A DNA stretch of 64,000 nucleotides from Mesorhizobium sp. CU3 (GTDB lineage: Bacteria > Pseudomonadota > Alphaproteobacteria > Rhizobiales > Rhizobiaceae). Below are positions 9,179 to 21,666 of this stretch, in pieces. The notes under the pieces were generated by a model. That model was not told the origin of the DNA. It ran no database searches and worked only from the letters and a program-made list of their open reading frames with translations. The position numbers were made by a program, and so were the translations under genes. The stretch's first letter is position 1; each line of letters begins with the position of its first letter. The stretch is from positions 248,001 through 312,000 of the forward strand of contig NZ_VFWX01000002.1 in NCBI RefSeq assembly GCF_006442965.1, in the 5' to 3' direction.

Positions 9179-10294
9179 GTGGCTGAACAGACTTCGACCG
9201 CGAACGCATGGGCGGCAAATCCGGCCGACTTGATCCCTCCCGGCCGCAAACGCCTCGGCTGGGGCCTGCTGGCCGCCGCCACGCTTGTCCTTCTGGCCGT
9301 CATCGTCGTGCAGATCCTCTACAAGACCGAGATGTCGACGGTCGGTTTCGACACCTGGCGCCCGGTGATCTACGCCTACATTCTGTGGGGTATCGCGCTC
9401 GGCGCCTGGCAGGTGCTGACGCGCGGCGAGGAGGGGCAGCGCGCGCTTTTCCTCTTGCCGGCGCTGCTCTTCACCATTGCCATGGTGATCTTCCCGACGC
9501 TGTTCGGGTTCTACATCGCGCTGACCGACTGGAACCTCAGCTCCTTCGCCGGGCGCAGGTTCAACGGCCTCGACAATTTCCGGCAGATGCTGGCCGATCC
9601 CTATTACCGCAACGCGCTGTTCAACATGGTGCTCTACGTGCTGGCGGTGCTGGTCGAATACGTCATCGCCTTCGGCCTGGCGCTGCTGCTCAACGCGCAG
9701 ATCCGCGCCCGCAAATTCTTCCGCGTCGTCTTCCTTTTACCGCTGATGCTTTCGCCGGTCGCCGTCTCCTGGATGGTCGGCAAGTCGCTGATGGAATACC
9801 GCTTCGGCCCGGCGGCAACGCTGGCGCGCCATCTCGGCTGGGACAATCCCGCCTTCTTCTCCGACCCGATCACCGCCCGCATCTCGATCATGGTGCTCGA
9901 CGCCTGGACCTTCATCCCGTTCATGATGATCATGCTGCTTGCCGGCCTACAGGCGATGTCGCGCGAGGTGCTGGAAGCCGCGCGCGTCGACGGCGCCACC
10001 GCATGGCAGACCTTCTGGCAGGTCACGTTCCCGCTGATGCTGCCGGTGTCGGTGACGGCGGTGATCCTGCGCATCATCTTCAAGCTGAAGCTTGCCGACA
10101 TCATAATCACGCTGACCTCGGGTGGCCCCGGCGGCGCCACCGACTCCGTGTCGAGCTTCATCTATCGTGAGTACCGCGACCGCTCGAATGTCGGCTACGG
10201 CACCATGCTCGCCATGGCCTATCTCGTCATCATCGTCGTGTTCGTGACCTGGCTGCTGAAATTCGCCAGTCGCTTCGTGCGCAACGTCAACTGA
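9179..10294 (+). CDS. Sugar ABC transporter permease (MalF/UgpA type)
   Basis: A 371-residue inner-membrane permease with about seven to eight hydrophobic segments. The EAA loop that contacts the ATPase is seen as EVLEAARVDGATAWQTFWQVTFP (about residue 270). The N-terminal two membrane segments before the conserved core make it longer than standard MalF-type permeases. GTG 9179 is preferred because AGAGG lies eight bases upstream, whereas ATG 9152 directly touches the hairpin. It is followed after 8 bases by its partner permease. Confidence 0.92.
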   Translation: MAEQTSTANAWAANPADLIPPGRKRLGWGLLAAATLVLLAVIVVQILYKTEMSTVGFDTWRPVIYAYILWGIALGAWQVLTRGEEGQRALFLLPALLFTIAMVIFPTLFGFYIALTDWNLSSFAGRRFNGLDNFRQMLADPYYRNALFNMVLYVLAVLVEYVIAFGLALLLNAQIRARKFFRVVFLLPLMLSPVAVSWMVGKSLMEYRFGPAATLARHLGWDNPAFFSDPITARISIMVLDAWTFIPFMMIMLLAGLQAMSREVLEAARVDGATAWQTFWQVTFPLMLPVSVTAVILRIIFKLKLADIIITLTSGGPGGATDSVSSFIYREYRDRSNVGYGTMLAMAYLVIIVVFVTWLLKFASRFVRNVN

Positions 10295-10302
10295 GCGGCC
10301 CC

Positions 10303-11220
10303 ATGAGCGTCCAGACCACCGACTACACCGTCTCCGAAATCCGCTCGCCGGCGGCCTTCATCGCCAGCCGCGTCTTCATCTATGGCGCGCTAGTCTTCTG
10401 GGCCTTCGTCTGCCTGTTCCCGATCTACTGGACGATCACCACCTCGTTCAAATCGGCCGTCGACGTCACGCAGGGCCATCTCATTCCTTTCGTCGACTTC
10501 GCGCCCGACTGGAAGGGCTGGCGCTCGCTCGGCCTGTCGCCGGATTCGATCTTCCAGACATCGACGGTGCGCGACGAGTTCTTCAAGCGCTTCATGAACT
10601 CGGTCATCACCTCGGTCGGCGCATCGGCGCTTGCCATCGTCATCGGCAGCCTCGCCGCCTACGGCCTCGTTCGCTACCGCTACAAATTCGCCTGGTTCAA
10701 AAACGAGGACATCTCCTTCTTCTTCCTGTCGCAGCTCATCCTGCCGCCGGTCGTGCTGGCGCTGCCCTTCCTGGTGCTCTACCGGGAAGTCGCGCTGCTC
10801 GACACGCGCATCGGGCTTGTGCTGCTTTACACGTTGATGGTGTTGCCGATCGTCATCTGGATCATGCGCGACCAGTTCAACTCCATTCCCGTCGAGCTCG
10901 AGGAAGCGGCCCTGGTCGACGGGCTGTCGATCTGGGGCGCCTTTTTCCGCATCGTCATGCCGATCGCGCTGCCCGGCATGGTCGCCGCCTTCATCCTGGC
11001 GATGGTGCTGTGCTGGAACGAGTATTTCTTCGCCGCCCTGCTGACATCCACCGACGCGAAAACCATTCCGGTCATGGTGGCGAGCCAGACCGGCTCGCAA
11101 GGCATCAACTGGTGGTCGATGGCCGCCCTCGCCACCGCCGCGATCACGCCGCTGGCGATCATCGGCGTCGCGCTCGAACGCTATCTGATCATGGGCATGA
11201 CGGCCGGCTCTGTGAAGTAA
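10303..11220 (+). CDS. Sugar ABC transporter permease (MalG/UgpE type)
   Basis: A 305-residue inner-membrane permease with six predicted membrane segments and the EAA motif in ELEEAALVDGLSIWGAFFRIVMP. It ends with the typical MalG-type GMTAGSVK tail. It pairs with the preceding permease to form the channel. The next gene is convergent, so the transcript ends here. Confidence 0.93.
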   Translation: MSVQTTDYTVSEIRSPAAFIASRVFIYGALVFWAFVCLFPIYWTITTSFKSAVDVTQGHLIPFVDFAPDWKGWRSLGLSPDSIFQTSTVRDEFFKRFMNSVITSVGASALAIVIGSLAAYGLVRYRYKFAWFKNEDISFFFLSQLILPPVVLALPFLVLYREVALLDTRIGLVLLYTLMVLPIVIWIMRDQFNSIPVELEEAALVDGLSIWGAFFRIVMPIALPGMVAAFILAMVLCWNEYFFAALLTSTDAKTIPVMVASQTGSQGINWWSMAALATAAITPLAIIGVALERYLIMGMTAGSVK

Positions 11221-11249
11221 CTGCCCCTCTCCTTGTGGAGAAGGCGAAG

Positions 11250-11993
11250 CTAGGCCTGCAGGATCGACCGCAGATGATCGAGGATCATGGCGACGCCGAT
11301 CTTGCCGAGCCCCGCCGAGGCTTCCGTGGCACTTTTCGTGTACCAGCCGGTGTTGTCGGCGAAATGCTTCTCGTCAACCGCCTCCGGACATAGCGCCAGC
11401 ATCAGCGAAGTTTCGCCGATGCCGGCATGATCGAACGGGTATTTGCCGTTCATCGAAGACGGCATCAGCGGATGCACCTGCACCCAGTTGAAGACGTTCT
11501 CGCCCTGCGCGTGGCCGGCATAGTAGTCGGCCATGGTGTTCGAACCCCACCAACCCTCGCCGCGTTCCTTTTCGAGGAAACGGAAGATCGCCTGCCGTCC
11601 TGCGGTCTTGAAGGCGAGATCGGTCGGCATGCCGGCCGCGAAATTCTCGGTCTGGTGATGGATGATGGCGTGAATGTTGCGAAAGCCGATACGCAGCAGC
11701 CCGTAGAACAATTCCTCGGCGAAGGGCGACAACACCGGACCGCCGACCTGCACCGAGCCGCTGCCCTCCGGCCCTGCCACCGCATAGCTCGCCGCACCGT
11801 AATAGAAGGGTGGCAGGATGATCAGGTCCCGCTCCTTCTCGATCAGCTCCACCGTCTTGATCACCGCCAGCGTGTCCATGCCGACCGCCATGTGCTCGCC
11901 ATGGTATTCGAGCACGCCGAGCGGCAGCACGACCGGCCAGTTCTCTTCGATCGCCTTGCGGATCTGGTGCGGCAGCATCAGTTCATAGCGCAT
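11250..11993 (-). CDS. Creatininase-family metal-dependent hydrolase
   Basis: A 247-residue member of the creatininase superfamily. The first metal site is clear as LEYHGEHMAVGMD (Glu, His and Asp ligands). The second site, normally NGHGGN, reads IHHQTEN, so the active site is divergent. The start at 11993 overlaps the terminator end of the SIS gene (gap of four bases, GGAG inside its stop region), so the two are co-translated. Family members open cyclic amides, or act on sugars or lactone-like rings; the substrate here is unknown but is likely linked to the sugar imported by the adjacent transporter. Confidence 0.85.
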   Translation of the reverse strand: MRYELMLPHQIRKAIEENWPVVLPLGVLEYHGEHMAVGMDTLAVIKTVELIEKERDLIILPPFYYGAASYAVAGPEGSGSVQVGGPVLSPFAEELFYGLLRIGFRNIHAIIHHQTENFAAGMPTDLAFKTAGRQAIFRFLEKERGEGWWGSNTMADYYAGHAQGENVFNWVQVHPLMPSSMNGKYPFDHAGIGETSLMLALCPEAVDEKHFADNTGWYTKSATEASAGLGKIGVAMILDHLRSILQA

Positions 11994-11997
11994 GGCC

Positions 11998-12564
11998 CTA
12001 CTCCATGTTGGTATGCCGGGCGCGCATGGCTTCCGGCGTGGCATTGGTCAGGGCTTTCAGCTTCAGCACCATGATCTCGAACAACAGGAACAGCGCGCCC
12101 TCGAACAGCGATCCCATCGGCAATACCGAGGTGCGGGCCGCGCCCTGGTCGCTGGCCATGGTCTGCGCCGGAATGAGCAGTGTGAAATCGGCGAGCTTCG
12201 CGGCACTGCCGCCGGCCTCCGCCGTGATGAGCAGCACCTTCGCGCCAGCCTCGCGGGCGACGCGCATCAGGGTCAGCACCGTCGTGGTCTCGCCCGGCCC
12301 GGAACTCGCCAGGAACACGTCGCCCTGCCCCAGCGGCGGCGTTGTCATGTCGCCGACCACCGAGACCGGCATTCCAAGATGATAGAGCCGCATAGCGAAA
12401 CCCTTGACCTGCAGCGCCTCGCGGCCGCAGCCATAAACCGCGATCCTACCGGCGCCGGCAAGCATATCGCAGGCGGCATCGATGCGGTTTTGGTCGATGC
12501 GTGCCATCACGGCGCCGAGCTCATCCAGCGCGGTCGCGAACATCTCCGATCCGGCTTGCGTCAT
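11998..12564 (-). CDS. SIS-domain sugar isomerase-like protein
   Basis: A 188-residue single SIS domain of the 6-phospho-3-hexuloisomerase / phosphosugar-binding type. The phosphate-binding loops are seen in YGCGREALQVKGFAMRL and ASSGPGETTTV. The last turns (VLPMGSLFEGALFLLFE) match this family. ATG 12564 has GGTGA five bases upstream; GTG 12573 is an alternative. It is the first gene of a two-gene unit with the creatininase-like gene. A role in isomerising a phosphorylated sugar is inferred. Confidence 0.85.
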   Translation of the reverse strand: MTQAGSEMFATALDELGAVMARIDQNRIDAACDMLAGAGRIAVYGCGREALQVKGFAMRLYHLGMPVSVVGDMTTPPLGQGDVFLASSGPGETTTVLTLMRVAREAGAKVLLITAEAGGSAAKLADFTLLIPAQTMASDQGAARTSVLPMGSLFEGALFLLFEIMVLKLKALTNATPEAMRARHTNME

Positions 12565-12717
12565 GAAAATCACCAGGGCTGTCGAGGACCGTTCAGGTGC
12601 GATGATCTGCCGTCGCGCTTGCCGCGAAAGGCTTGTTTTTGTTCATGCTATCACCGCGAAAATTGCTGTCCAACGCGCGTCGACGCTTTTGCTGGGCCAC
12701 CAGCGTGATAGTGTCAT

Positions 12718-12750
12718 GTCAGACAAATCAGTCTAGGACATCGTCAGACA
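12718..12750 (+). promoter_or_regulatory. Direct repeat upstream of the aldo-keto reductase, candidate regulator site
   Basis: GTCAGACA occurs at 12718-12725 and again at 12743-12750, exactly 25 bases apart, with a further AGAC/GTCT inverted pair at 12721-12734. The second copy touches the start codon. A regulator binding here would affect the reductase gene. The family of that regulator cannot be told. Confidence 0.35.
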
Positions 12751-13772
12751 TGAAGACACGGCATTTCGACCGCATCGGCAATGGCGGCATTACTTTCACC
12801 GAGCTCGGCTTCGGCGCCGCGCCGCTCGGTAACCTTTACCGCGCCATCTCCGATGAGGATGCCAACGCAACGCTGGAAGCCGCCTGGACGACCGGCTGTC
12901 GCTACTTCGACACCGCGCCGCTCTACGGGCTCGGCCTCTCCGAAACCCGGCTCAATCCGTTCCTGCGCGCCAGGAAACGCGACGATTATGTGCTGTCGAG
13001 CAAGGTCGGCCGCCTGATGCGCGTCGCCCCGGCGGACCAGCGCACCGGCATCGGCAAATTCTTCGAGACGCCGTCGCGCCGGGAAGTCTACGACTACTCC
13101 TATGACGGTGTCATGCGCTCCTTCGAGGCCTCGCTGGAGCGCCTCGGCGTCGACCGCATCGATATCCTCTTCGTCCACGACGTCGACATCTTTACCCATG
13201 GCAGCAAGGAAGCCTCCGAGAGGCGCATCGAGGAGTTCATGGCGTCGGGCTATTACGGGCTGCTGTCGCTGCGCGACCAGGGCGTGATCAAGGCCTTCGG
13301 CGGCGGCATCAACGAATGGCAGGTCGCCCAGACGCTGGCCGAGCGCGGCGATTTCGACCTGTTCCTGCTCGCCGGCCGCTACACGCTGCTCGAACAGGAA
13401 GCGCTGGAATCCTTCCTGCCGCTCTGCCAGAAGCGCGGCATCGGCATCGTGCTCGGAGGCCCCTACAATTCCGGCGTGCTGGCGACCGGGCCGAAGCCGG
13501 GCGCCTTCTACAATTACAACGAGGCGCCGCAGGAGATCCTCGACCGCGTGGCGCGCATCGAGGCTGTCTGCAGGCGCCATGGCGTGCGCCTGATCGAGGC
13601 GGCGCTGCAGTTTCCCTTGCAGCACCCTTCGGTGGTTTCGGTGATCCCCGGCGGGCAGCGGCCGGCCGAAGTCGAAAGCAACCGCGCCCTGCTCGATACG
13701 AAAATCCCGTCTGCTCTGTGGGTCGACCTCAAGCAGGAAGGCCTGATGCGGGCCGACGCGCCGACAGCATGA
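12750..13772 (+). CDS. Aldo-keto reductase, D-threo-aldose 1-dehydrogenase-like
   Basis: A 340-residue TIM-barrel oxidoreductase of the L-fucose/D-threo-aldose dehydrogenase group. Conserved Asp and Tyr are seen in RYFDTAPLYGLGLSE, and Lys in YVLSSKVGR. The NAD(P) end appears as VVSVIPGGQRP. ATG 12750 is chosen; the in-frame extension to 12633 is not protein-like. It fits oxidation of a sugar to a lactone, working with FucU. It is divergent from the SIS gene across a 185-bp region with a direct repeat. The sugar is not determined. Confidence 0.9.
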   Translation: MKTRHFDRIGNGGITFTELGFGAAPLGNLYRAISDEDANATLEAAWTTGCRYFDTAPLYGLGLSETRLNPFLRARKRDDYVLSSKVGRLMRVAPADQRTGIGKFFETPSRREVYDYSYDGVMRSFEASLERLGVDRIDILFVHDVDIFTHGSKEASERRIEEFMASGYYGLLSLRDQGVIKAFGGGINEWQVAQTLAERGDFDLFLLAGRYTLLEQEALESFLPLCQKRGIGIVLGGPYNSGVLATGPKPGAFYNYNEAPQEILDRVARIEAVCRRHGVRLIEAALQFPLQHPSVVSVIPGGQRPAEVESNRALLDTKIPSALWVDLKQEGLMRADAPTA

Positions 13773-13791
13773 GCGATCGACGGTACAAAAA

Positions 13792-13819
13792 AGAAAAGCC
13801 GGGCAAGCCCGGCTTTTCT
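13792..13819. terminator. Bidirectional terminator
   Basis: Arms AGAAAAGCCGGGC and GCCCGGCTTTTCT form a perfect stem with A- and T-runs on the two sides. It ends both the aldo-keto reductase transcript and the HU transcript, which converge here. Confidence 0.9.
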
Positions 13820-13838
13820 GATCTTGAAAGAAATGGTC

Positions 13839-14111
13839 TTAGTTGACCGCGTCCTTGAGGCCCTTGCCGGCCGAGAACTTCGGCACGGTGCGCGCCGGGA
13901 TCTTCACTTCCGCGCCGGTCTGCGGGTTGCGGCCGGTCGAAGCAGCGCGTTTTGACACGGTGAAATTTCCGAAGCCGACAAGCCGGACATCTCCGCCCTT
14001 CTTCAGTTCGCCAGTGATCACGGAGAACACCGCATCGACGGCGGACTGCGCGTCAGCCTTCGAAATGCTTGCGGAGTCGGCGACAGCGGACACCAGTTCG
14101 TTCTTGTTCAT
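13839..14111 (-). CDS. hupB: HU-family DNA-binding protein
   Basis: A 90-residue HU/IHF histone-like protein that bends and compacts DNA. It has the family signature GFGNFTVSKRAASTGRNPQTG with the Pro-containing arm, and the normal length. GGAAGGGA precedes the ATG. It lies downstream of lon on the same strand, an order conserved in Rhizobiales. Confidence 0.95.
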   Translation of the reverse strand: MNKNELVSAVADSASISKADAQSAVDAVFSVITGELKKGGDVRLVGFGNFTVSKRAASTGRNPQTGAEVKIPARTVPKFSAGKGLKDAVN

Positions 14112-14250
14112 AAAAATTCCCTTCCATGAGAAAACCGGAACTTACGACTCATCCGGCAGGAAACGGACTTTAGAAAGAAGCGTTCCAGAACCCAAGCCAA
14201 AAACCGCGGAATTCCGGGCTTTTTTGCATTTTTTCCTGGCTTTTTCACAT

Positions 14251-14276
14251 GAAAAAGCCGGGCTCGAAGCCCGGCT
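14251..14276 (-). terminator. lon terminator
   Basis: Read on the minus strand, AGCCGGGC and GCCCGGCT pair around a TTCGA loop and are followed by TTTTTC. It is 32 bases past the lon stop codon and separates lon from the HU gene. Confidence 0.88.
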
Positions 14277-14307
14277 CTCTCATTGTGCAATGCAATGTTA
14301 GAAGATT

Positions 14308-16719
<2,412 letters not shown>

Positions 16720-16938
16720 AGTCCAACCTTTCATGTCGCGGCCGCTTATTTTAGCCAACCGCGAATCTCATATTAACGACCGAGCGTCGTTCCGCCTACC
16801 ACCGTTTGTGACGGGAGTTTTACAGCACAGAATTCGGCGCCACGGCCTTCTGCTGTTAGGTGGATGCATCGGGGGCAAAGATCAAGGGTTAACACGGTCG
16901 CCAGACCCCTTCCATCGCATATCCCCGCGCCGCCGACA

Positions 16939-16965
16939 GCAAAACGGCGCCACGCGGGCGCCGTT
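16939..16965 (-). terminator. clpX terminator
   Basis: AACGGCGCC and GGCGCCGTT form a perfect 9-bp stem with a five-base loop, followed on the minus strand by TTTT. It lies 30 bases after the clpX stop and uncouples lon from clpX. Confidence 0.85.
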
Positions 16966-16994
16966 CCATGAAAATTGCGGGATCGAGCTCCATT

Positions 16995-18269
<1,275 letters not shown>

Positions 18270-18563
18270 TTTCTCGTCCTTTCACCCGACGCCCGCCGAT
18301 GGCCTGGCTTTTTGAGTGGCGTCTCACCAATCTATCGCAGGAATCCGCCGCCGCCAGTGTTCCGGCTCACACTGCGCCTTCCGTACCAAACACGAAATCA
18401 GAAAACGCGGCAATGATTCGCAGCTACCCCCACGCAAAGCTAAGCCGTCGAAAATCAACATAGCCTTAACGTAGGCAATCGCAACGCCTGAGGGAACAGC
18501 CAATTGTGGCCGAAATGCCGCAAGCCAGGCCAAAAGCGCGTTATACCAGCGACCAGCCGCCAA

Positions 18564-19199
18564 TCAGGTCTGGGCGGCGGCGGGCTCGGCGGCCTCGCGG
18601 CTCGAGATCACCTTGTCGATCAGGCCGAATTCCTTGGCTTCGTCGGCCGTCATGAAATGATCGCGGTCGAGCGTGCGCTCGATCTCGTCATAGCTCTTGC
18701 CGGTGTGCTTGACATAGACCTCGTTCAGGCGGCGCTTCAGCTTGACGATGTCCATGGCGTGGCGCTCGATATCCGAGGCCTGGCCCTGGAAACCGCCGGA
18801 CGGCTGGTGAACCATGATGCGGGCGTTCGGCGTCGCAAAGCGCATGTCCTTGTGGCCAGCGCACAAAAGCAGCGAGCCCATCGAAGCGGCCTGGCCGATG
18901 CAGAGCGTCGACACCGCCGGCTTGATGAACTGCATGGTGTCGTAGATAGCCATGCCCGAGGTCACCACGCCACCCGGCGAGTTGATGTAGAGGTTGATCT
19001 CCTTCTTGGGGTTCTCAGCCTCGAGGAACAAAAGCTGTGCACAAACCAGCGTCGCCATCCCGTCCTCGACCGGACCGGTGATGAAGATGATGCGTTCCTT
19101 CAACAGGCGCGAGAAGATGTCGTAGGCGCGCTCGCCGCGGTTGGTCTGCTCGACCACCATCGGAACGAGGTTCATGTAGGTTTCAACGGGGTTCTTCAT
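18564..19199 (-). CDS. clpP: ATP-dependent Clp protease proteolytic subunit ClpP
   Basis: A 211-residue serine protease subunit that forms the ClpP barrel. The catalytic Ser lies in [11 protein letters not shown], the His in [11 protein letters not shown], and the Asp follows in the C-terminal handle ([10 protein letters not shown]). The start at 19199 (MKNPVETYM) has AAGGG upstream; an extension to 19247 is non-homologous. It is first in the clpP-clpX-lon-HU series. Confidence 0.96.
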   Translation of the reverse strand: MKNPVETYMNLVPMVVEQTNRGERAYDIFSRLLKERIIFITGPVEDGMATLVCAQLLFLEAENPKKEINLYINSPGGVVTSGMAIYDTMQFIKPAVSTLCIGQAASMGSLLLCAGHKDMRFATPNARIMVHQPSGGFQGQASDIERHAMDIVKLKRRLNEVYVKHTGKSYDEIERTLDRDHFMTADEAKEFGLIDKVISSREAAEPAAAQT

Positions 19200-19456
19200 G
19201 GACAGCCCTTGTTGGAGATGGGATTCCGGCGGCGTGGTGGCAATCAAGCGGAATCGTTCTGGATCGGTTATGACCTAAATAGGATGCCGGCTCACCCTAG
19301 CGCAAGGCCGCCTCTCCTAGCCACCTGGTTAAGTGGAATCAAGCGCTGCTAGGGATGGAATACGGTGCCCGAACAGCGGCCTCCCCGTACGTCGGTGTTA
19401 AGTGCCAGTTGCCTGCAACCTTCTGAATGTCTTAGAAATGATACAGGGGGTGGAGA

Positions 19457-20500
19457 ATGGAAGATAGCAGTGACGCCAATCAAGAACGATGGGAACGAGA
19501 GGACACTTGGCAAAGTCTGGCAATCGCGACTGCCGTCATATTGCTGACCGGCTTCTTAGCGGCCAGTATTTGGGTCATCGTTGCTCCGGACGATGCTGAT
19601 CGGCTGATGCGGGTGCAAATTTCGGCACCGTTTGGCGTATTTGGCGGAGCAGTCGTGTCCTTCTGCACTATTGTTTGGCGTGGAAGAATTTCTAAACGTC
19701 AGGCCGACGCTCAACTCAAGGCTACCAATCTTCAACGGGAACAGATCGACAAACTCGCCCTTCAGATCGCCGCTACGGAAGAGAACAATCTGGCCGATCT
19801 CCTTCAACGAGGTGCGGAACTCATAGGCGAAAGCGGCAAGAAATCCCACGTCGCCGCCGGTATCGCCATCCTCCAATCTGTTGCCGAAGCGCCAAATGCC
19901 AAGTTCGCGGCGCGGGCAATGGATCTTTTGGCTGACTACGTTCAAGACGGCTACGAGTACGGCGAGCCAAATAATCTAGTCGCCGCGGCCATGTCTGCAT
20001 TGTCACAAGGTTCGCGACTTGACCGATTCGCCAATCGAAGACTTACCTTCGACGCGAGAGCTCTGCACTCAAGTCGAATTGACGAAGGATGGGTAATTAT
20101 AATCGGAGCCATTGCCGTTCGATACATCGGAGGAAAATTCGACCACTTTGACGAAACCGCACTTTCTGAAAGCAAGACAAGATTTTCATTCAGCGAAACG
20201 GCGTTTGAGGATTGCACAATTGATTTAGCAAAATTTGGATACAGCAAATGCAATTTTGTTCAGTGCGAGATCACTTCCTGCAGCGCTTCAAACATAAAGC
20301 GTAATGATTTCGATACATGCGATTTTTCTGGAAGCAAAGTGCTCAACACTAACTCTTTTCCAGATTTACGACCCAATGGAAATTATTACTTCTCTGAATC
20401 CCCTCCCATCGCAAGGCGAAAATTCGAGTGGTCTCGTGTGCTCAACGTAGTGAGCGATGATAATAGCGATCCTCAGGAGGTAGAGGCTAGCTCTAGCTAG
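19457..20500 (+). CDS. Membrane protein with coiled coil and pentapeptide-like repeats
   Basis: A 347-residue protein. Two N-terminal membrane segments (about 21-43 and 55-71) are followed by a coiled coil (about 75-105, KRQADAQLKATNLQREQ) and a helical part. Around residues 230-295 are pentapeptide-like repeats (AFEDCTIDLAKF, CNFVQCEITSCSASN, DFDTCDFSGSKV). GGTGGAGA precedes the ATG. The DNA is visibly A+T-richer than its neighbours, with more AA/TT-rich codons, which suggests recent transfer. Function unknown; pentapeptide stretches usually form a protein-binding solenoid. Confidence 0.8.
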   Translation: MEDSSDANQERWEREDTWQSLAIATAVILLTGFLAASIWVIVAPDDADRLMRVQISAPFGVFGGAVVSFCTIVWRGRISKRQADAQLKATNLQREQIDKLALQIAATEENNLADLLQRGAELIGESGKKSHVAAGIAILQSVAEAPNAKFAARAMDLLADYVQDGYEYGEPNNLVAAAMSALSQGSRLDRFANRRLTFDARALHSSRIDEGWVIIIGAIAVRYIGGKFDHFDETALSESKTRFSFSETAFEDCTIDLAKFGYSKCNFVQCEITSCSASNIKRNDFDTCDFSGSKVLNTNSFPDLRPNGNYYFSESPPIARRKFEWSRVLNVVSDDNSDPQEVEASSS

Positions 20501-20666
20501 AGCCTCATATTCTATAATCGCCATCGGGATGCGATACTGGTAGGTCTCGGTTTAGCAATTCCTTAACCGCGCCGCTTAACGAAAAGCCCCGAAATCCCTG
20601 TCCGCCCGCGGACCTTCGGCTACACTCCTGCGTTGAACAGACGTCCTTTTTCAACGGGGGAATGTC

Positions 20667-21254
20667 ATGATCCGCAAAATCTCCGCTTCGCTCGCAGCCA
20701 TCGCGATGCTTGCCACCATGCCCGAAACCATGGCCGGCAGCCGCGCGCTCGAATGCTATGAGCCGGTCCGCAGACCGGCACTCTACGACACCGTCTACGA
20801 GGACGTGATGCTGAGCCCCGGCGGCCAGGTGGTCGATTACGACGCGCCGATCTATGGAGCCTATCAGAGCGTCGAGCAGATCGCGCCGCGGCGTGTCACC
20901 TATGAGACCGTACCGGCGGTAACCCGAACGATCTACCACACGGTCAAGGTGGATAATGGCGGCTATGCCTGGGAATGGCGCGTCATCCATGGCCGCAAGG
21001 TGCTCTGCAAGGTGTGGCGCAAGGCCCGCTACGCGCGCGTCGCCGAAATCGTCGTGGTCAGGCCGGAGCGCGTGCGCCGCGTCGTCCAGCCGGCGGAATA
21101 TGAAAGCGTCGCCCGTGAAGTGCTGGTGCGGCCTGAGCAGGTCCGGATCCGCGAAATCCCGCCTTCATACGGGACGGTGGCGCGCCGGGTGGTGGTGCGG
21201 GAAGGGTCGACGAGCTGGCGGCGGGTACATATCCCGCGGCATTGCCCGGACTAG
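20667..21254 (+). CDS. Secreted repeat-containing hypothetical protein
   Basis: A 195-residue protein with a signal peptide (about 1-22, LAAIAMLATMPETMAG). The C-terminal half shows three imperfect repeats of the form VA+xVVVRPExVRR...PxxY (YARVAEIVVVRPERVRR, YESVAREVLVRPEQVRI, YGTVARRVVVREG). Tyr/Arg/Val-rich repeats suggest a cell-envelope role, which is inference. GGGGGAATGTC precedes the ATG. No family recognised with confidence. Confidence 0.75.
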   Translation: MIRKISASLAAIAMLATMPETMAGSRALECYEPVRRPALYDTVYEDVMLSPGGQVVDYDAPIYGAYQSVEQIAPRRVTYETVPAVTRTIYHTVKVDNGGYAWEWRVIHGRKVLCKVWRKARYARVAEIVVVRPERVRRVVQPAEYESVAREVLVRPEQVRIREIPPSYGTVARRVVVREGSTSWRRVHIPRHCPD

Positions 21255-21323
21255 GCGATATTCGCCCCAAGGTCGTAAACGGCCGGGCGGCGATAGGCAC
21301 GCCCGGACGGAACCGATGCACGA

Positions 21324-21527
21324 TTAGGCCAGATCGATGTCGAGGATCGCCATCGAGAAGTTGTAATCGCCGTCGTCCTCGTCCTTGAAGACGATGCCGA
21401 GGAATTCGTCGCCGACATAGACCTCGGCCGAGTCTTCCTTGCGCGGGCGCGCCTTGACCTGCAGCTTCGGGTTCTGGAAGACGCGCTTGAAATAGGCGTC
21501 CAGCTTTCTGATTTCGTCGGGCTTCAA
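21324..21527 (-). CDS. DUF3126-family small protein
   Basis: A 67-residue protein starting at TTG (21527), giving MKPDEIRKLDAYF, the usual N-terminus of this alphaproteobacterial family. GGAGAA lies seven bases upstream. An upstream ATG (21578) adds 17 residues with no match and no good site. The body has the family pattern of two beta hairpins (DSAEVYVGDEFLGIVFKDEDDGD then AILDIDL). Function unknown. Confidence 0.85.
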   Translation of the reverse strand: MKPDEIRKLDAYFKRVFQNPKLQVKARPRKEDSAEVYVGDEFLGIVFKDEDDGDYNFSMAILDIDLA

Positions 21528-21666
21528 AAGACTTCTCCGTTCGATGGAACGCGCTTCTGACACGCCAACAATGGCCATGTAAAGGCAAGCGGGCAGGATA
21601 GCACGGGAGAACCGCGAAGCGGAACCGGCGGCCCGTTCGGCCGCCGCAATTCCAGTGACGGCTCGA

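Noticed and set aside
7405..9303. 632-residue minus-strand frame
   Set aside because: Antisense to the sugar-binding protein gene, which has clear signal and fold features; composition is typical of a shadow.
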